Positions 52,584-61,291 of a stretch of DNA of 64,000 nucleotides are shown piece after piece (within the stretch, counting starts at the first letter, position 1; the number at the start of each line of letters is the position of its first letter). Under the pieces are notes generated by a model, which was given only the letters and a program-made list of their open reading frames with translations, had not been told where the DNA came from and did no database searches. The stretch spans positions 24,466-88,465 of the forward strand of contig NZ_JAPNLK010000028.1 in assembly GCF_026627505.1 (NCBI RefSeq), given 5' to 3'. The stretch is from Streptomyces sp. H27-H5. GTDB lineage: Bacteria; Actinomycetota; Actinomycetes; Streptomycetales; Streptomycetaceae. A program made the translations under genes and the position numbers.

Positions 52584-54091
52584 CCGTCCGCGACGGCGAG
52601 ATCCTCGCCGTCGGCGACGAGAGCGACGTACGGGACTGGCGCGGACCCGCCACCGAGGTGATCGACCTCGGCGGCGCCACCCTCACCCCCGGCCTCACCG
52701 ACTCCCACAGCCACCCCGTCTGGGGCATCGAGATGGCCACCGGGACCGACCTCTCCGCCGTCCGGGACCTCGACCAGCTCCGCGCCGCCCTGCGCGCCGC
52801 CGACCGCGGCCCCGGAGGCTGGATCGTCGGCCACGGCCTCGACCACAACGCCTTCGGCGGCCGCCCCGTCGACCGCTCCCTCGTCGAGGACGCCCTGGCC
52901 GGCGCCCCCGCCTTCCTGCGCCTGTACGACGGACACTCCGCCCTCGCCTCCGAAGCGGCCCTGCGGGCCGCCGGCGTCACCGGGCCCCGCACCTTCGCCC
53001 AGCGCTCCGAGATCGTCTGCGACGCACAGGGCCGACCCACCGGCCACCTCGTCGAACACGCCGCGATGGACCTCGTCGGCGCCCTCGTCCCCAAGCCCTC
53101 CTCCGCCGAACGCCGCGGCCGTCTCCTCGCCCTCCTCGCCGAGATGGCCGCCGGCGGACTCACCGGCGCCCACGTGATGGACCTCGGTGACGGGGACGTA
53201 CCGGCCCTGCTCTCCACCGTCGAGTACGAGGGCGACCTGCCGCTGCGCCTGCGGCTGTCCCCCTGGTGCATGCCGGGCGCCGGCCCCGACGAACTGGAGG
53301 AACTCGTCGAACTCCAACTCCTGCGCGGCCGCCACTGGCAGGTCGGCGGCGTGAAGTTCTTCATGGACGGCACCGTCGAGGGCGGAACGGCCTGGCTGGA
53401 GCACGCCGACTGCCACGGCCAGGGCACGGACGCCTTCTGGCCCGACCCCCGCGCATACTCCCGCGCGGTACACACCCTCGACGCCGCCGGCGTCGGCACC
53501 GCCACCCACGCCATCGGGGACGCCGCCGTCCGACACGTCCTGGACACGGTGGCGGACCTGGGCCCGCAGGCCCGGGCACGGCACCGGATCGAGCACATCG
53601 AGACCGTCCCCGACGACCAGCTGAAGCGGTTCGCGGAACTCGGGGTGATCGCCTCGATGCAGCCGCCGCACACCGCGTACACCCGGGCCGACCACAGCGA
53701 CGAGTGGTCCAAACGACTCGGGGACGCCCGCGCGGACCGCGCCTGGCGCTGCCGCGACCTGCGCGACGCCGGGGCGGTGCTCGCCCTCGGCTCGGACTGG
53801 CCCATCGCCCACCACGACGCCCGCCAGGTCCTGATGACCGCCCGCAGCCCCCTCGGCGCGGCCTCGACGGGAGCCGCCCTCACCGGGCTGATGGCACTGG
53901 AGGGCATGACCTCGCACGCCGCGCTCGCGGCCGGCGAGGAGAAGGTGGCGGGCCGCATCGCGGCCGGCTTCCGGGCGGACCTCACGGCCTTCACCCTCGA
54001 CCCCGTGGACGCGGCGCCGAACGAGGCGGCCGAGGCACCGATCCGGCTCACGATGTCGGGCGGCCGGATCACGCACCGCGCGGGCCGATGA
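52505..54091 (+). CDS. YtcJ-like amidohydrolase
   Basis: A 528-aa metal-dependent hydrolase. N-terminal small beta domain (VADTVLTGARVRTLDPDRP), first metal motif LTPGLTDSHSHPVWG at about 58-72, carboxylate Lys-type core VGGVKFFMDGTVEGGTAW, THAIGDAAVR, RIEHIETV and C-terminal LGSDWPIA. The family hydrolyses amides or formamides; substrate unknown, probably what the upstream permease imports. GTG 52505 follows GAAGGAG. Full length for the family. Confidence 0.9.
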   Translation: MPVADTVLTGARVRTLDPDRPEARAVAVRDGEILAVGDESDVRDWRGPATEVIDLGGATLTPGLTDSHSHPVWGIEMATGTDLSAVRDLDQLRAALRAADRGPGGWIVGHGLDHNAFGGRPVDRSLVEDALAGAPAFLRLYDGHSALASEAALRAAGVTGPRTFAQRSEIVCDAQGRPTGHLVEHAAMDLVGALVPKPSSAERRGRLLALLAEMAAGGLTGAHVMDLGDGDVPALLSTVEYEGDLPLRLRLSPWCMPGAGPDELEELVELQLLRGRHWQVGGVKFFMDGTVEGGTAWLEHADCHGQGTDAFWPDPRAYSRAVHTLDAAGVGTATHAIGDAAVRHVLDTVADLGPQARARHRIEHIETVPDDQLKRFAELGVIASMQPPHTAYTRADHSDEWSKRLGDARADRAWRCRDLRDAGAVLALGSDWPIAHHDARQVLMTARSPLGAASTGAALTGLMALEGMTSHAALAAGEEKVAGRIAAGFRADLTAFTLDPVDAAPNEAAEAPIRLTMSGGRITHRAGR

Positions 54092-54160
54092 GGCACGGAC
54101 GCGCGAGAACGGTCGGCGCGGGGGTCGGCGGTACGGCCGGCGCGACGGCCGGCAGTACGG

Positions 54161-55048
54161 TCAGCGCCTGAAGCGGTTCGCCAGCGCCGCCGCCACCGGA
54201 TGCCGATCCACGGCCCGGGGGTGGCGGGGCAGCCGGTGCGGGAGCGATCCGTACCAGGTACGCGAGACGGCGTACCCGAAGGCCAGGCAGAGCATGCCGC
54301 CCACGGCGTCGAGCCAGAAGTGGTTCGCGGTGGCCACGATGACGACCAGCGTCGCCGTCGGGTACAGCAGGCCCAGGATCCGGACCCAGGGCGCGGACGC
54401 GATCGCGAAGATCGTCAGCCCGCACCAGAGCGACCACCCTATGTGCATCGACGGCATGGCGGCGTACTGGTTCGACATGTGCTTCAGGTCGCCCGAGGCC
54501 ATCGAACCCCAGGTGTGGTGGACCAGCACGGTGTCGATGAAGTCCTGCCCGTTCATCAACCGGGGCGGCGCGAGCGGGTAGAAGAAGTACCCGACCAGGG
54601 CGACGCCGGTGGTGGCGAAGAGCACCATGCGGGTGCCCGCGTACCGCCCCGGGTGAAAGCGGTAGATCCACACCAGCACGCCGATGGTCACCACGAAGTG
54701 CAGCGTCGCGTAGTAGTAGTTCATGCCGACGATCAACCACGTCACCGAGTTGACGGCGTGGTTGATCGACTGCTCCACGGCGATGCCCAGGGTGCGCTCG
54801 ACGCTCCAGATCCAGTCGGCGTTCGACAGCGCGACCGCCTTCTGCTCCGGGACGGCGTTGCGGATCAGCGAGTAGGTCCAGTAGCTGATCGCGATCAGCA
54901 GGACCTCGAACCAGATCCGGGGCCGGCGGGGCGCGCGGAGCCGGGTGAGAAGAGAACGCTCGGAGGCCGGGCGGGCCTCATTCTCGGTCACGGTGGGTGA
55001 CGAGACGTCCGTCCGGGTTTCCAGTGTCTTCACGCTCGCTTCACCCAT
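54161..55048 (-). CDS. PAP2-superfamily inositolphosphotransferase/phosphatase
   Basis: A 295-aa protein with six hydrophobic segments. The PAP2 active site is in SNQYAAMPSMHIGWSLW (His) and ANHFWLDAVGG (His/Asp), in the order of inositolphosphotransferase (AUR1-like) members. It could transfer phospho-alcohol groups between lipids or dephosphorylate a lipid. ATG 55048. The left flank (54092-54160) is a short GC-rich spacer. Confidence 0.85.
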   Translation of the reverse strand: MGEASVKTLETRTDVSSPTVTENEARPASERSLLTRLRAPRRPRIWFEVLLIAISYWTYSLIRNAVPEQKAVALSNADWIWSVERTLGIAVEQSINHAVNSVTWLIVGMNYYYATLHFVVTIGVLVWIYRFHPGRYAGTRMVLFATTGVALVGYFFYPLAPPRLMNGQDFIDTVLVHHTWGSMASGDLKHMSNQYAAMPSMHIGWSLWCGLTIFAIASAPWVRILGLLYPTATLVVIVATANHFWLDAVGGMLCLAFGYAVSRTWYGSLPHRLPRHPRAVDRHPVAAALANRFRR

Positions 55049-55142
55049 GGGGAAAGAGTCTGCCAGATACGTTCTCGCCTTCGATCATCCCGTGGGACGG
55101 TCTTGGGACCGCCCGCTCAACCCCGGGGATGACGGGATCCCC

Positions 55143-56174
55143 TCAGGGCGTACGCCGCTGCCTGGGCCCGGACGCGGTCGAACCGCGGACCACCAACTCG
55201 GGGAGGAAGACGAACTCGCTGTGCGGGGCCGGGGTACCGCCGATCTCCTCCAGCAGGGTCCGGACCGCCGCCTGCCCCATGGCCTGCACCGGCTGCCTGA
55301 TCGTGGTCAGCGGCGGATCCGTGAACGCTATGAGAGGGGAGTCGTCGAAGCCCACCACCGACACGTCCTGCGGAACCTTCAGGCCCTGCTGCCGCGCGGC
55401 CCGGATCGCACCGAGCGCCATCATGTCGCTCGCGCACACCACCGCCGTGCAGCCCCGCGCGATCAACGCGGTCGCCGCGGCCTGCCCGCCCTCCAGCGTG
55501 TACAGGGAGTGCTGGATCAACTCCTCGACCTCGGCCTCGTCGAGTCCGAGCCGTTCCTTCATGCCGAGCCGGAAACCCTCGATCTTGCGCAACACCGGCA
55601 CGAACCGCTTCGGTCCGACCGCGAGGCCGATCCGCGTGTGACCGAGCGCCGTCAGATGGGTCACCGCGAGCTGCATCGCCGCCCGGTCGTCGGGGGAGAC
55701 GAACGGAGCCTGGACCTTGTCGGAGAAGCCGTTGATGAGGACGTACGGAACGCCCTGCCCGCGGAGCTGGTCGTAGCGCCCCATGTCGGCCGTGGTGTCG
55801 GCGTGCAGACCGGACACGAAGATGATCCCGGAGACCCCGCGGTCCACCAGCATCTCCGTCAGCTCGTCCTCGGTGGACCCGCCGGGCGTCTGCGTGGCCA
55901 GCACCGGGGTGTACCCCTGCCGGGTCAGCGCCTGCCCGATGACCTGCGCCAGCGCCGGAAAGATCGGGTTGTCGAGTTCGGGGGTTATCAGACCGACGAG
56001 TCCGGCGCTGCGCTGGCGCAGCTTCACGGGCCGCTCGTAGCCGAGCACGTCGAGCGCGGCCAGCACGGATTCGCGGGTGCCTGCGGCCACACCGGGCTTG
56101 CCGTTGAGCACGCGGCTGACTGTGGCTTCGCTGACCCCCGCCTGGGCTGCGATGTCGGCTAGCCGTGCGGTCAC
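55143..56174 (-). CDS. malR: LacI family regulator, MalR-type (left copy)
   Basis: A 343-aa LacI repressor with N-terminal HTH LADIAAQAGVSEATVSRVLNG and a periplasmic-binding-like sensor domain (GFDDSPLIAFTDPPLTTIRQP). It likely represses the maltose genes and is released by maltose or a maltodextrin; the established Streptomyces MalR does this (recalled). GTG 56174. It is downstream of the left alpha-glucosidase in the same orientation, 25 bases apart. It is clearly related to the right copy at 62890 but without identical DNA tracts in the part compared. Confidence 0.9.
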   Translation of the reverse strand: MTARLADIAAQAGVSEATVSRVLNGKPGVAAGTRESVLAALDVLGYERPVKLRQRSAGLVGLITPELDNPIFPALAQVIGQALTRQGYTPVLATQTPGGSTEDELTEMLVDRGVSGIIFVSGLHADTTADMGRYDQLRGQGVPYVLINGFSDKVQAPFVSPDDRAAMQLAVTHLTALGHTRIGLAVGPKRFVPVLRKIEGFRLGMKERLGLDEAEVEELIQHSLYTLEGGQAAATALIARGCTAVVCASDMMALGAIRAARQQGLKVPQDVSVVGFDDSPLIAFTDPPLTTIRQPVQAMGQAAVRTLLEEIGGTPAPHSEFVFLPELVVRGSTASGPRQRRTP

Positions 56175-56199
56175 GGGATTGGACTGTACCGGTCACGCG

Positions 56200-57831
56200 T
56201 CACAATGCCCACCACGTGCACGAGTCCGGGGGCAACAGGACACTGCGACCGTCCGTCTCCACGGGTGCGCTGGAGAGCACCGGCCGCCCCGGCGAGGGGA
56301 GTTGGAGCGCCTGGGGCCGGGTGTTGAGGGTGCAGGCGAAGCCGGGGCGGGTGAACAGCAGCACCCCCTCCGGAGCGGGCAGCCACGTCAGGCCCCCCGC
56401 GTCCGGGGAGCCCAGCCCGGGCAACGCGCGCCGCAGCTCCAGCGCCGCCCGGTACAGCTCCAGCGTGGAATGCGGGTCGCCGGTCTGCGCGGCGACGCTG
56501 AGCCCCGCCCAGTCGGCGGGCTGCGGCAGCCAGCTGCCGCCCGGCCCGAAGTCGTACGGAGGCGCCTCCCCGGACCAGGGGAGCGGGATCCGGCAGCCGT
56601 CACGCAGCCCGTCCTGCCCGGAGCCGCGGTGGAAGGCGGGGTCCTGGCGGACGGTGTCGGGGAGGTCGACGACCTCGGGCAGGCCGAGTTCCTCGCCCTG
56701 GTAGACGTACGCGGATCCGGGCAGCGCCAGCATCAGCAGCGCGGCGGCACGCGCCCGGGCCAGACCCCGCGCGCCGCCCCCGTACCGGGTCACGTGCCGC
56801 ACCACGTCGTGATTCGAGAGCACCCACGTCGTCGGCGCACCCACGGAAGCCGTCGCGGCCAGCGACTCGTCGATGACGGTGCGCATCGCGCCCGCGTCCC
56901 ACGGACAGTTCAGGAAGCGGAAGTTGAACGCCTGGTGCAGCTCGTCGGGCCGCACGTACAGCGCGAGCCGCTCCGAGGTCGGGGCCCAGGCCTCCGCCAC
57001 CCCGATCGCGGGCCCCGGCCGCGGGCCCTCGTGCGCGTCGAGGAGCCGCCGCCAGGAACGGTGGATCGCGTGCACCCCGTCCTGGTCGAAGAAGGGGAGC
57101 GGCTCCGTGCCGATCAGGGTGGCCTGGGCACCGCGGCCGATGTCCGGCAGCCCGGGCGCCTTGACCATGCCGTGCGCCACGTCCACCCGGAACCCGTCCA
57201 CACCGAGGTCCAACCAGAACCGCAGCACGTCCGCGAACTCCGCCGCCACCTCGGGATGGTCCCAGTCGAGGTCGGGCTGCTCGGGCGCGAACAGGTGCAG
57301 GTACCACTGCCCGTCCTCGACACGGGTCCAGGCGGGCCCCCCGAAGATCGACTCCCAGTCGTTGGGCGGCAGCTCGCCGGCCACGCCCCGCCCCGGACGG
57401 AAGTGGTACCGCTCCCGGGCGGCGGGATCCTCCAGGGCCGCCCGGAACCACGGGTGCTCCTCGGAGGTGTGGTTCGGCACCACGTCCACGATCACCCGCA
57501 GCCCCTGGGCGTGCGCGGCCCGCAGCAGCTCGGCCGCGTCGGACAGGTCGCCGAAGAGCGGATCCACGGCCCGGTAGTCGGCGACGTCGTAACCGCCGTC
57601 CGCCTGCGGGGAGACGTAGAAGGGGGTCAGCCACACGGCGTCGACCCCCAGCCGGGCCAGGTGGGGGAGCCGCTCGCGCACCCCGTTCAGGTCGCCGACG
57701 CCGTCGCCGTCGCTGTCGGCGAAGGAACGCACGTACACCTGATAGATGACGGCATCGCGCCACCAGCCGCCGCTCGCGCCGGTGTTGCTGGAAGCGCTTG
57801 CAAGCCGGGGCGCGGTCAGCTCATGGGTCAT
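56200..57831 (-). CDS. aglA: GH13 alpha-glucosidase (left copy)
   Basis: A 543-aa GH13 enzyme. Conserved regions: DVVPNHTS, GFRVDVAHG (catalytic Asp), GVAEAWAP (catalytic Glu) and LSNHDVVRH (transition-state Asp). It releases glucose from maltose and maltodextrins inside the cell. ATG 57831 is preferred to the open frame starting at 57855; neither has a strong ribosome-binding site. Its 5' coding end holds a MalR-type palindrome. It is a paralogue of the gene at 61292, with a 191-bp identical block at 56656-56846. Confidence 0.92.
   Translation of the reverse strand: MTHELTAPRLASASSNTGASGGWWRDAVIYQVYVRSFADSDGDGVGDLNGVRERLPHLARLGVDAVWLTPFYVSPQADGGYDVADYRAVDPLFGDLSDAAELLRAAHAQGLRVIVDVVPNHTSEEHPWFRAALEDPAARERYHFRPGRGVAGELPPNDWESIFGGPAWTRVEDGQWYLHLFAPEQPDLDWDHPEVAAEFADVLRFWLDLGVDGFRVDVAHGMVKAPGLPDIGRGAQATLIGTEPLPFFDQDGVHAIHRSWRRLLDAHEGPRPGPAIGVAEAWAPTSERLALYVRPDELHQAFNFRFLNCPWDAGAMRTVIDESLAATASVGAPTTWVLSNHDVVRHVTRYGGGARGLARARAAALLMLALPGSAYVYQGEELGLPEVVDLPDTVRQDPAFHRGSGQDGLRDGCRIPLPWSGEAPPYDFGPGGSWLPQPADWAGLSVAAQTGDPHSTLELYRAALELRRALPGLGSPDAGGLTWLPAPEGVLLFTRPGFACTLNTRPQALQLPSPGRPVLSSAPVETDGRSVLLPPDSCTWWAL
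56656..56846 (-). repeat. 191-bp inverted repeat, left copy (inside left alpha-glucosidase)
   Basis: The reverse complement of this block is identical base for base to 62262-62452. Flanking sequence of the two genes is similar but not identical, with a single mismatch at 56655/62453 and renewed identity for some 16 bases beyond. Confidence 0.97.
57796..57805. promoter_or_regulatory. MalR/LacI-type operator palindrome
   Basis: GCTTGCAAGC is a perfect 10-bp palindrome within AAGCGCTTGCAAGC, of LacI-family half-site type (CTTGC/GCAAG). It overlaps codons 9-12 of the left alpha-glucosidase, so binding there could block that gene. Confidence 0.6.
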
Positions 57832-57898
57832 GTCGGGGTCAACGCGGCGACACACCCCCTGGTTGCGGGCCCGGCGACTCGAAGCCGACTCGAACTAA

Positions 57899-57970
57899 CA
57901 GCAAGCTGCGGCAACCGTACGGACACACGGATGTAACGATCACCATTGCTTGCAGAAAGTTGCCGCAAGG
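57899..57970. promoter_or_regulatory. Candidate malE operator region with CTTGCAG and CTGCGGCAAC motifs
   Basis: Within 160 bases upstream of malE: CTGCGGCAAC (57906-57915) recurs in inverted form as GTTGCCGCAAG (57959-57969), and CTTGCAG is at 57949-57955, forming CTTGC-N11-GCAAG. CTTGCAG repeats are described in Streptomyces maltose/amylase promoters (from memory). The exact -10/-35 boxes are unclear. Confidence 0.6.
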
Positions 57971-58053
57971 TCTTTCGGTCGGCTTTCAGTCTTGTTACGT
58001 TCCTGGCAACTCGGGACCGCGAGGAAGCGGCCGGGATCATCGAAGGAGTTCAT

Positions 58054-59328
58054 ATGCGGCGTGGCATAGCGGCCACCGCGCTGGTCGCGGCCCTGGCGCT
58101 CGCGGCGACGGCTTGCAGCGGTGACAGCGGGAACGACAACGGCGACACCAAGGCCGGCGGTGAGCTGACCGGCACGGTGACGTGGTGGGACACCTCGAAC
58201 GACGCCGAGAAGGCCAGCTTCCAGAAGATCGCCCAGGCGTTCACCGCGAAGCACCCCAAGGTCACCGTCAAGTACGTCAACGTCCCGTACGGCGACGCGC
58301 AGAACAAGGCCAAGAACGCCTTCACCAGCGGCTCCGAGGCCCCTGACGTGATCCGCGCCGACGTCGGCTGGGTCGCCGACTTCGCCTCCCTCGGCTACCT
58401 CGACGAGGTACCCGCCGAGACCGCCAAGAAGGTCGACGCGGAGTTCCTCCCGCAGGCCGCGGCCAGCGGCAAGTACGAGGGCAAGACCTACGCCGTCCCG
58501 CAGGTCATCGACACCCTCGGCCTCTTCTACAACAAGAAGATGCTCGCGGACGCCGGTGTCAAGCCCCCCACCACGCTGGAGGAGCTGAAGACCGCCTCCG
58601 CCGCCATCAAGGCGAAGACCGGCAAGGCCGGCCTGTACCTGCGCGGCGACGACTCCTACTGGTTCCTCCCGCTGATCTACGGCGAGGGCGGCGACCTCGT
58701 CGACGCGAAGACCAAGACGGTCACCGTCGACAACGCCGCGGGCGTCAAGGCCTTCAAGACCGCCCGCGACCTGGTCACCTCCGGCGCGGCGATCACCAAC
58801 GCCACCGACGGCTGGGTCAACATGCAGACCGCCTTCAAGTCGGGCGAGGTCGCCATGATGATCAACGGCCCCTGGGCCGTCGCCGACAGCTACGCCGGCG
58901 ACCAGTTCAAGGACAAGGCCAACCTCGGCGTCGCCGCCGTCCCGGCCGGCTCCGTCAAGGCCGGCGCCCCGCAGGGCGGCCACGACCTCGCCGTCTACGC
59001 CGGCTCCAAGAACCGCACCGCCGCCCACGCCTTCGTGGAGTACATGACCTCCCAGGAGGTCCAGGTCCAGTCCGCCAAGGACCTGAGCCTGCTCCCGACC
59101 CGCACGGCCGCCTACGAGCAGCCGGACGTCAAGGGCAGCGAGATGGTCCAGTTCTTCAAGCCGGCCGTCGACAAGGCCGTCGAGCGCGCCTGGATCCCGG
59201 AGAACGGCTCCCTCTTCGAGCCGCTGAAGGTCGAATACACCAAGGCGGTCACCGGGGCGGCAAGCCCCGAGGACGCGGCCAAGGCGGCCGGCGTCGAGTT
59301 CCGCAAGATTCTGAAGGGCTGGAAGTAA
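58054..59328 (+). CDS. malE: Maltose/maltodextrin-binding lipoprotein
   Basis: A 424-aa substrate-binding protein of family 1. Signal peptide and lipobox LAATAC (Cys22) anchor it outside the membrane; ATG 58054 has a strong AAGGAG (58043-58048). The core has VTWWDTSNDAEKASFQKIA and GWVADFASLGYLDEV. It delivers maltose or maltodextrins to MalF/MalG. First gene of malEFG, with operator motifs upstream. Confidence 0.95.
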   Translation: MRRGIAATALVAALALAATACSGDSGNDNGDTKAGGELTGTVTWWDTSNDAEKASFQKIAQAFTAKHPKVTVKYVNVPYGDAQNKAKNAFTSGSEAPDVIRADVGWVADFASLGYLDEVPAETAKKVDAEFLPQAAASGKYEGKTYAVPQVIDTLGLFYNKKMLADAGVKPPTTLEELKTASAAIKAKTGKAGLYLRGDDSYWFLPLIYGEGGDLVDAKTKTVTVDNAAGVKAFKTARDLVTSGAAITNATDGWVNMQTAFKSGEVAMMINGPWAVADSYAGDQFKDKANLGVAAVPAGSVKAGAPQGGHDLAVYAGSKNRTAAHAFVEYMTSQEVQVQSAKDLSLLPTRTAAYEQPDVKGSEMVQFFKPAVDKAVERAWIPENGSLFEPLKVEYTKAVTGAASPEDAAKAAGVEFRKILKGWK

Positions 59329-59335
59329 CAAGACC

Positions 59336-60373
59336 ATGGCTGCTCACACCAGCCAGTCGGTGGCGAAGGCCGCGGGCAACGATGACGGCGCCAAGAGCGA
59401 CGACATCGCGGCCCGCGGCCGGAGCCGCAGGACTGACAGCGGGAATCGCGGTGGCTTCAAGCGCGCGCTGGCCACCCACTGGTACGCCTGGACGATGATC
59501 ACCCCCGTGGTGCTCGTCCTCGGCGTCATCATCGGCTGGCCCCTCGTCCGCGGCGTCTACCTGTCGCTGACCGACGCCGACGAGCGCAACGTCGGCCGCA
59601 CGATCGGCGCCAACCACATCGAGGCCACCTACGAGTTCGTCGGCCTCGACAACTACGCGGCCGTCCTCACCGACCCGGTGTTCCTGCAACGGCTGGTGTG
59701 GACGGTCAGCTGGACCGTCCTGTGCGTGTCGATCACCTTCGCGCTCGGACTGGCCCTGGCCACCATGCTCAACCGCGACTTCAAGGGCCGCGCCGCCTAC
59801 CGGATGGCACTCATCCTGCCCTGGGCCGTCCCCGGCTTCGTGTCCGTCTTCGCCTGGCGGTTCCTCTTCAACCGCGACAACGGCATCCTCAACAAGCTGC
59901 TCGACGGCGGCGGCATCTCCGCCATCCCGTGGCTCGACGACCCGACGTGGGCCAAGGTCTCCGTCATCACCGTCAACGTCTGGCTCGGCGTCCCCTTCAT
60001 GATGGTCGCCCTCCTCGGCGGCCTCCAGTCCATCCCCGGCGAACTCTACGAAGCCGCCGAGATGGACGGCGCCACCCCCTGGCAGCGGTTCCGGCACATC
60101 ACCCTGCCCGGCCTGCGCGCCGTCAGCATGACGGTGATCCTGCTCTCCACCATCTGGACCTTCAACATGTTCCCGGTGATCTTCCTGCTGACGCGGGGCG
60201 GGCCCGGCGACTCCACCGAGATCCTGGTGACCCAGGCCTTCCGCCAGGCCTTCGTGGCCAGCCCCCGCGACTTCGCGGGCTCCGCCACCTGGGGCGTGCT
60301 CATCCTCGCCCTGCTCATGATCTTCGCGCTGGTCTACCGGCGCTCGCTGCGCAAGCAGGGAGAGGTGTGGTGA
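59336..60373 (+). CDS. malF: Maltose ABC transporter permease MalF
   Basis: A 345-aa permease with six membrane helices and the EAA loop EAAEMDGATPWQRFRHITLP that docks the ATPase. No ATPase gene is present here; Streptomyces use the shared MsiK ATPase encoded elsewhere (established for related importers). It is 7 bases downstream of malE and its stop overlaps malG by 4 bases. The 50-residue N-terminus is soluble and basic. Confidence 0.95.
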   Translation: MAAHTSQSVAKAAGNDDGAKSDDIAARGRSRRTDSGNRGGFKRALATHWYAWTMITPVVLVLGVIIGWPLVRGVYLSLTDADERNVGRTIGANHIEATYEFVGLDNYAAVLTDPVFLQRLVWTVSWTVLCVSITFALGLALATMLNRDFKGRAAYRMALILPWAVPGFVSVFAWRFLFNRDNGILNKLLDGGGISAIPWLDDPTWAKVSVITVNVWLGVPFMMVALLGGLQSIPGELYEAAEMDGATPWQRFRHITLPGLRAVSMTVILLSTIWTFNMFPVIFLLTRGGPGDSTEILVTQAFRQAFVASPRDFAGSATWGVLILALLMIFALVYRRSLRKQGEVW

Positions 60374-61242
60374 CCGTGTCGACCGCCACGAACAAGGAAC
60401 AGGCGGCCGGACCCCGCCGGGGACGCCGCTCCCCGACCGCCTCCGTCGGACTGCACGCCACCCTGGTCGTCGCGTCCGTCATCGCCGTGTTCCCGGTCCT
60501 GTGGGTCCTGCTGACCTCCATCAAGCCCGCGAAGCACGCCATCAGCACCGACTTCGTGAAGGAACCCACCCTCGACAACTACCGCTACCTGGTGGAGTCG
60601 ACCTCCTTCTTCTCCTGGTTCGCCAACTCCGTCCTCGTCGCCGGCGTCACCACGATCCTCGGCGTGTTCATCGCGGCCACCACCGGCTACGCCGTCAGCC
60701 GGTTCAAGTTCCCCGGCATGAAACCGCTCATGTGGACCCTGCTCATCACGCAGATGTTCCCCATGGCCATCCTCATCGTCCCGCTCTACAACCTCATGGG
60801 ACAGCTCGGCCTGCTCAACCAGCCCGTCGGCCTGATCATCACGTACCTCACCATCGCCGTGCCCTTCTGCGCCTGGATGATGAAGGGCTTCTTCGACACC
60901 ATCCCGGTGGAGATCGACGAATCCGGCCGCGTCGACGGACTCAACCCCTTCGGCACCTTCTGGCGACTCATCCTGCCCCTGGCCAAACCCGGCCTCGCCG
61001 TGACCGGCTTCTACGCCTTCATCACCGCCTGGGGCGAAGTCGCCTACGCCTCCGCCTTCATGGTCGGCGACGAGAACCTCACCCTGGCCGGCGGACTGCA
61101 GACCTTCGTCACGCAGTACACCTCCAACTGGGGAGCGATGACCGCCGCCTCGGTCCTCATCGCCATCCCCGCCGCCGTCTTCTTCCTCTTCGCCCAGCGT
61201 CACCTCGTCGCCGGAATGACCGCAGGCGCGACCAAGGGCTGA
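60370..61242 (+). CDS. malG: Maltose ABC transporter permease MalG
   Basis: A 290-aa permease with six helices and the EAA loop EIDESGRVDGLNPFGTFWRL. The GTG at 60370 (GTGA overlap with malF) is chosen; GTG 60367 and 60376 are nearby alternatives. It forms the channel with MalF. Followed by the right alpha-glucosidase after 49 bases, so importer and glucosidase are probably co-expressed. Confidence 0.93.
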   Translation: MTVSTATNKEQAAGPRRGRRSPTASVGLHATLVVASVIAVFPVLWVLLTSIKPAKHAISTDFVKEPTLDNYRYLVESTSFFSWFANSVLVAGVTTILGVFIAATTGYAVSRFKFPGMKPLMWTLLITQMFPMAILIVPLYNLMGQLGLLNQPVGLIITYLTIAVPFCAWMMKGFFDTIPVEIDESGRVDGLNPFGTFWRLILPLAKPGLAVTGFYAFITAWGEVAYASAFMVGDENLTLAGGLQTFVTQYTSNWGAMTAASVLIAIPAAVFFLFAQRHLVAGMTAGATKG

Positions 61243-61291
61243 CCACCCCTGCCTGCTCCCGCATCACCGGCCCGATCTCTTCAAGGACGAC

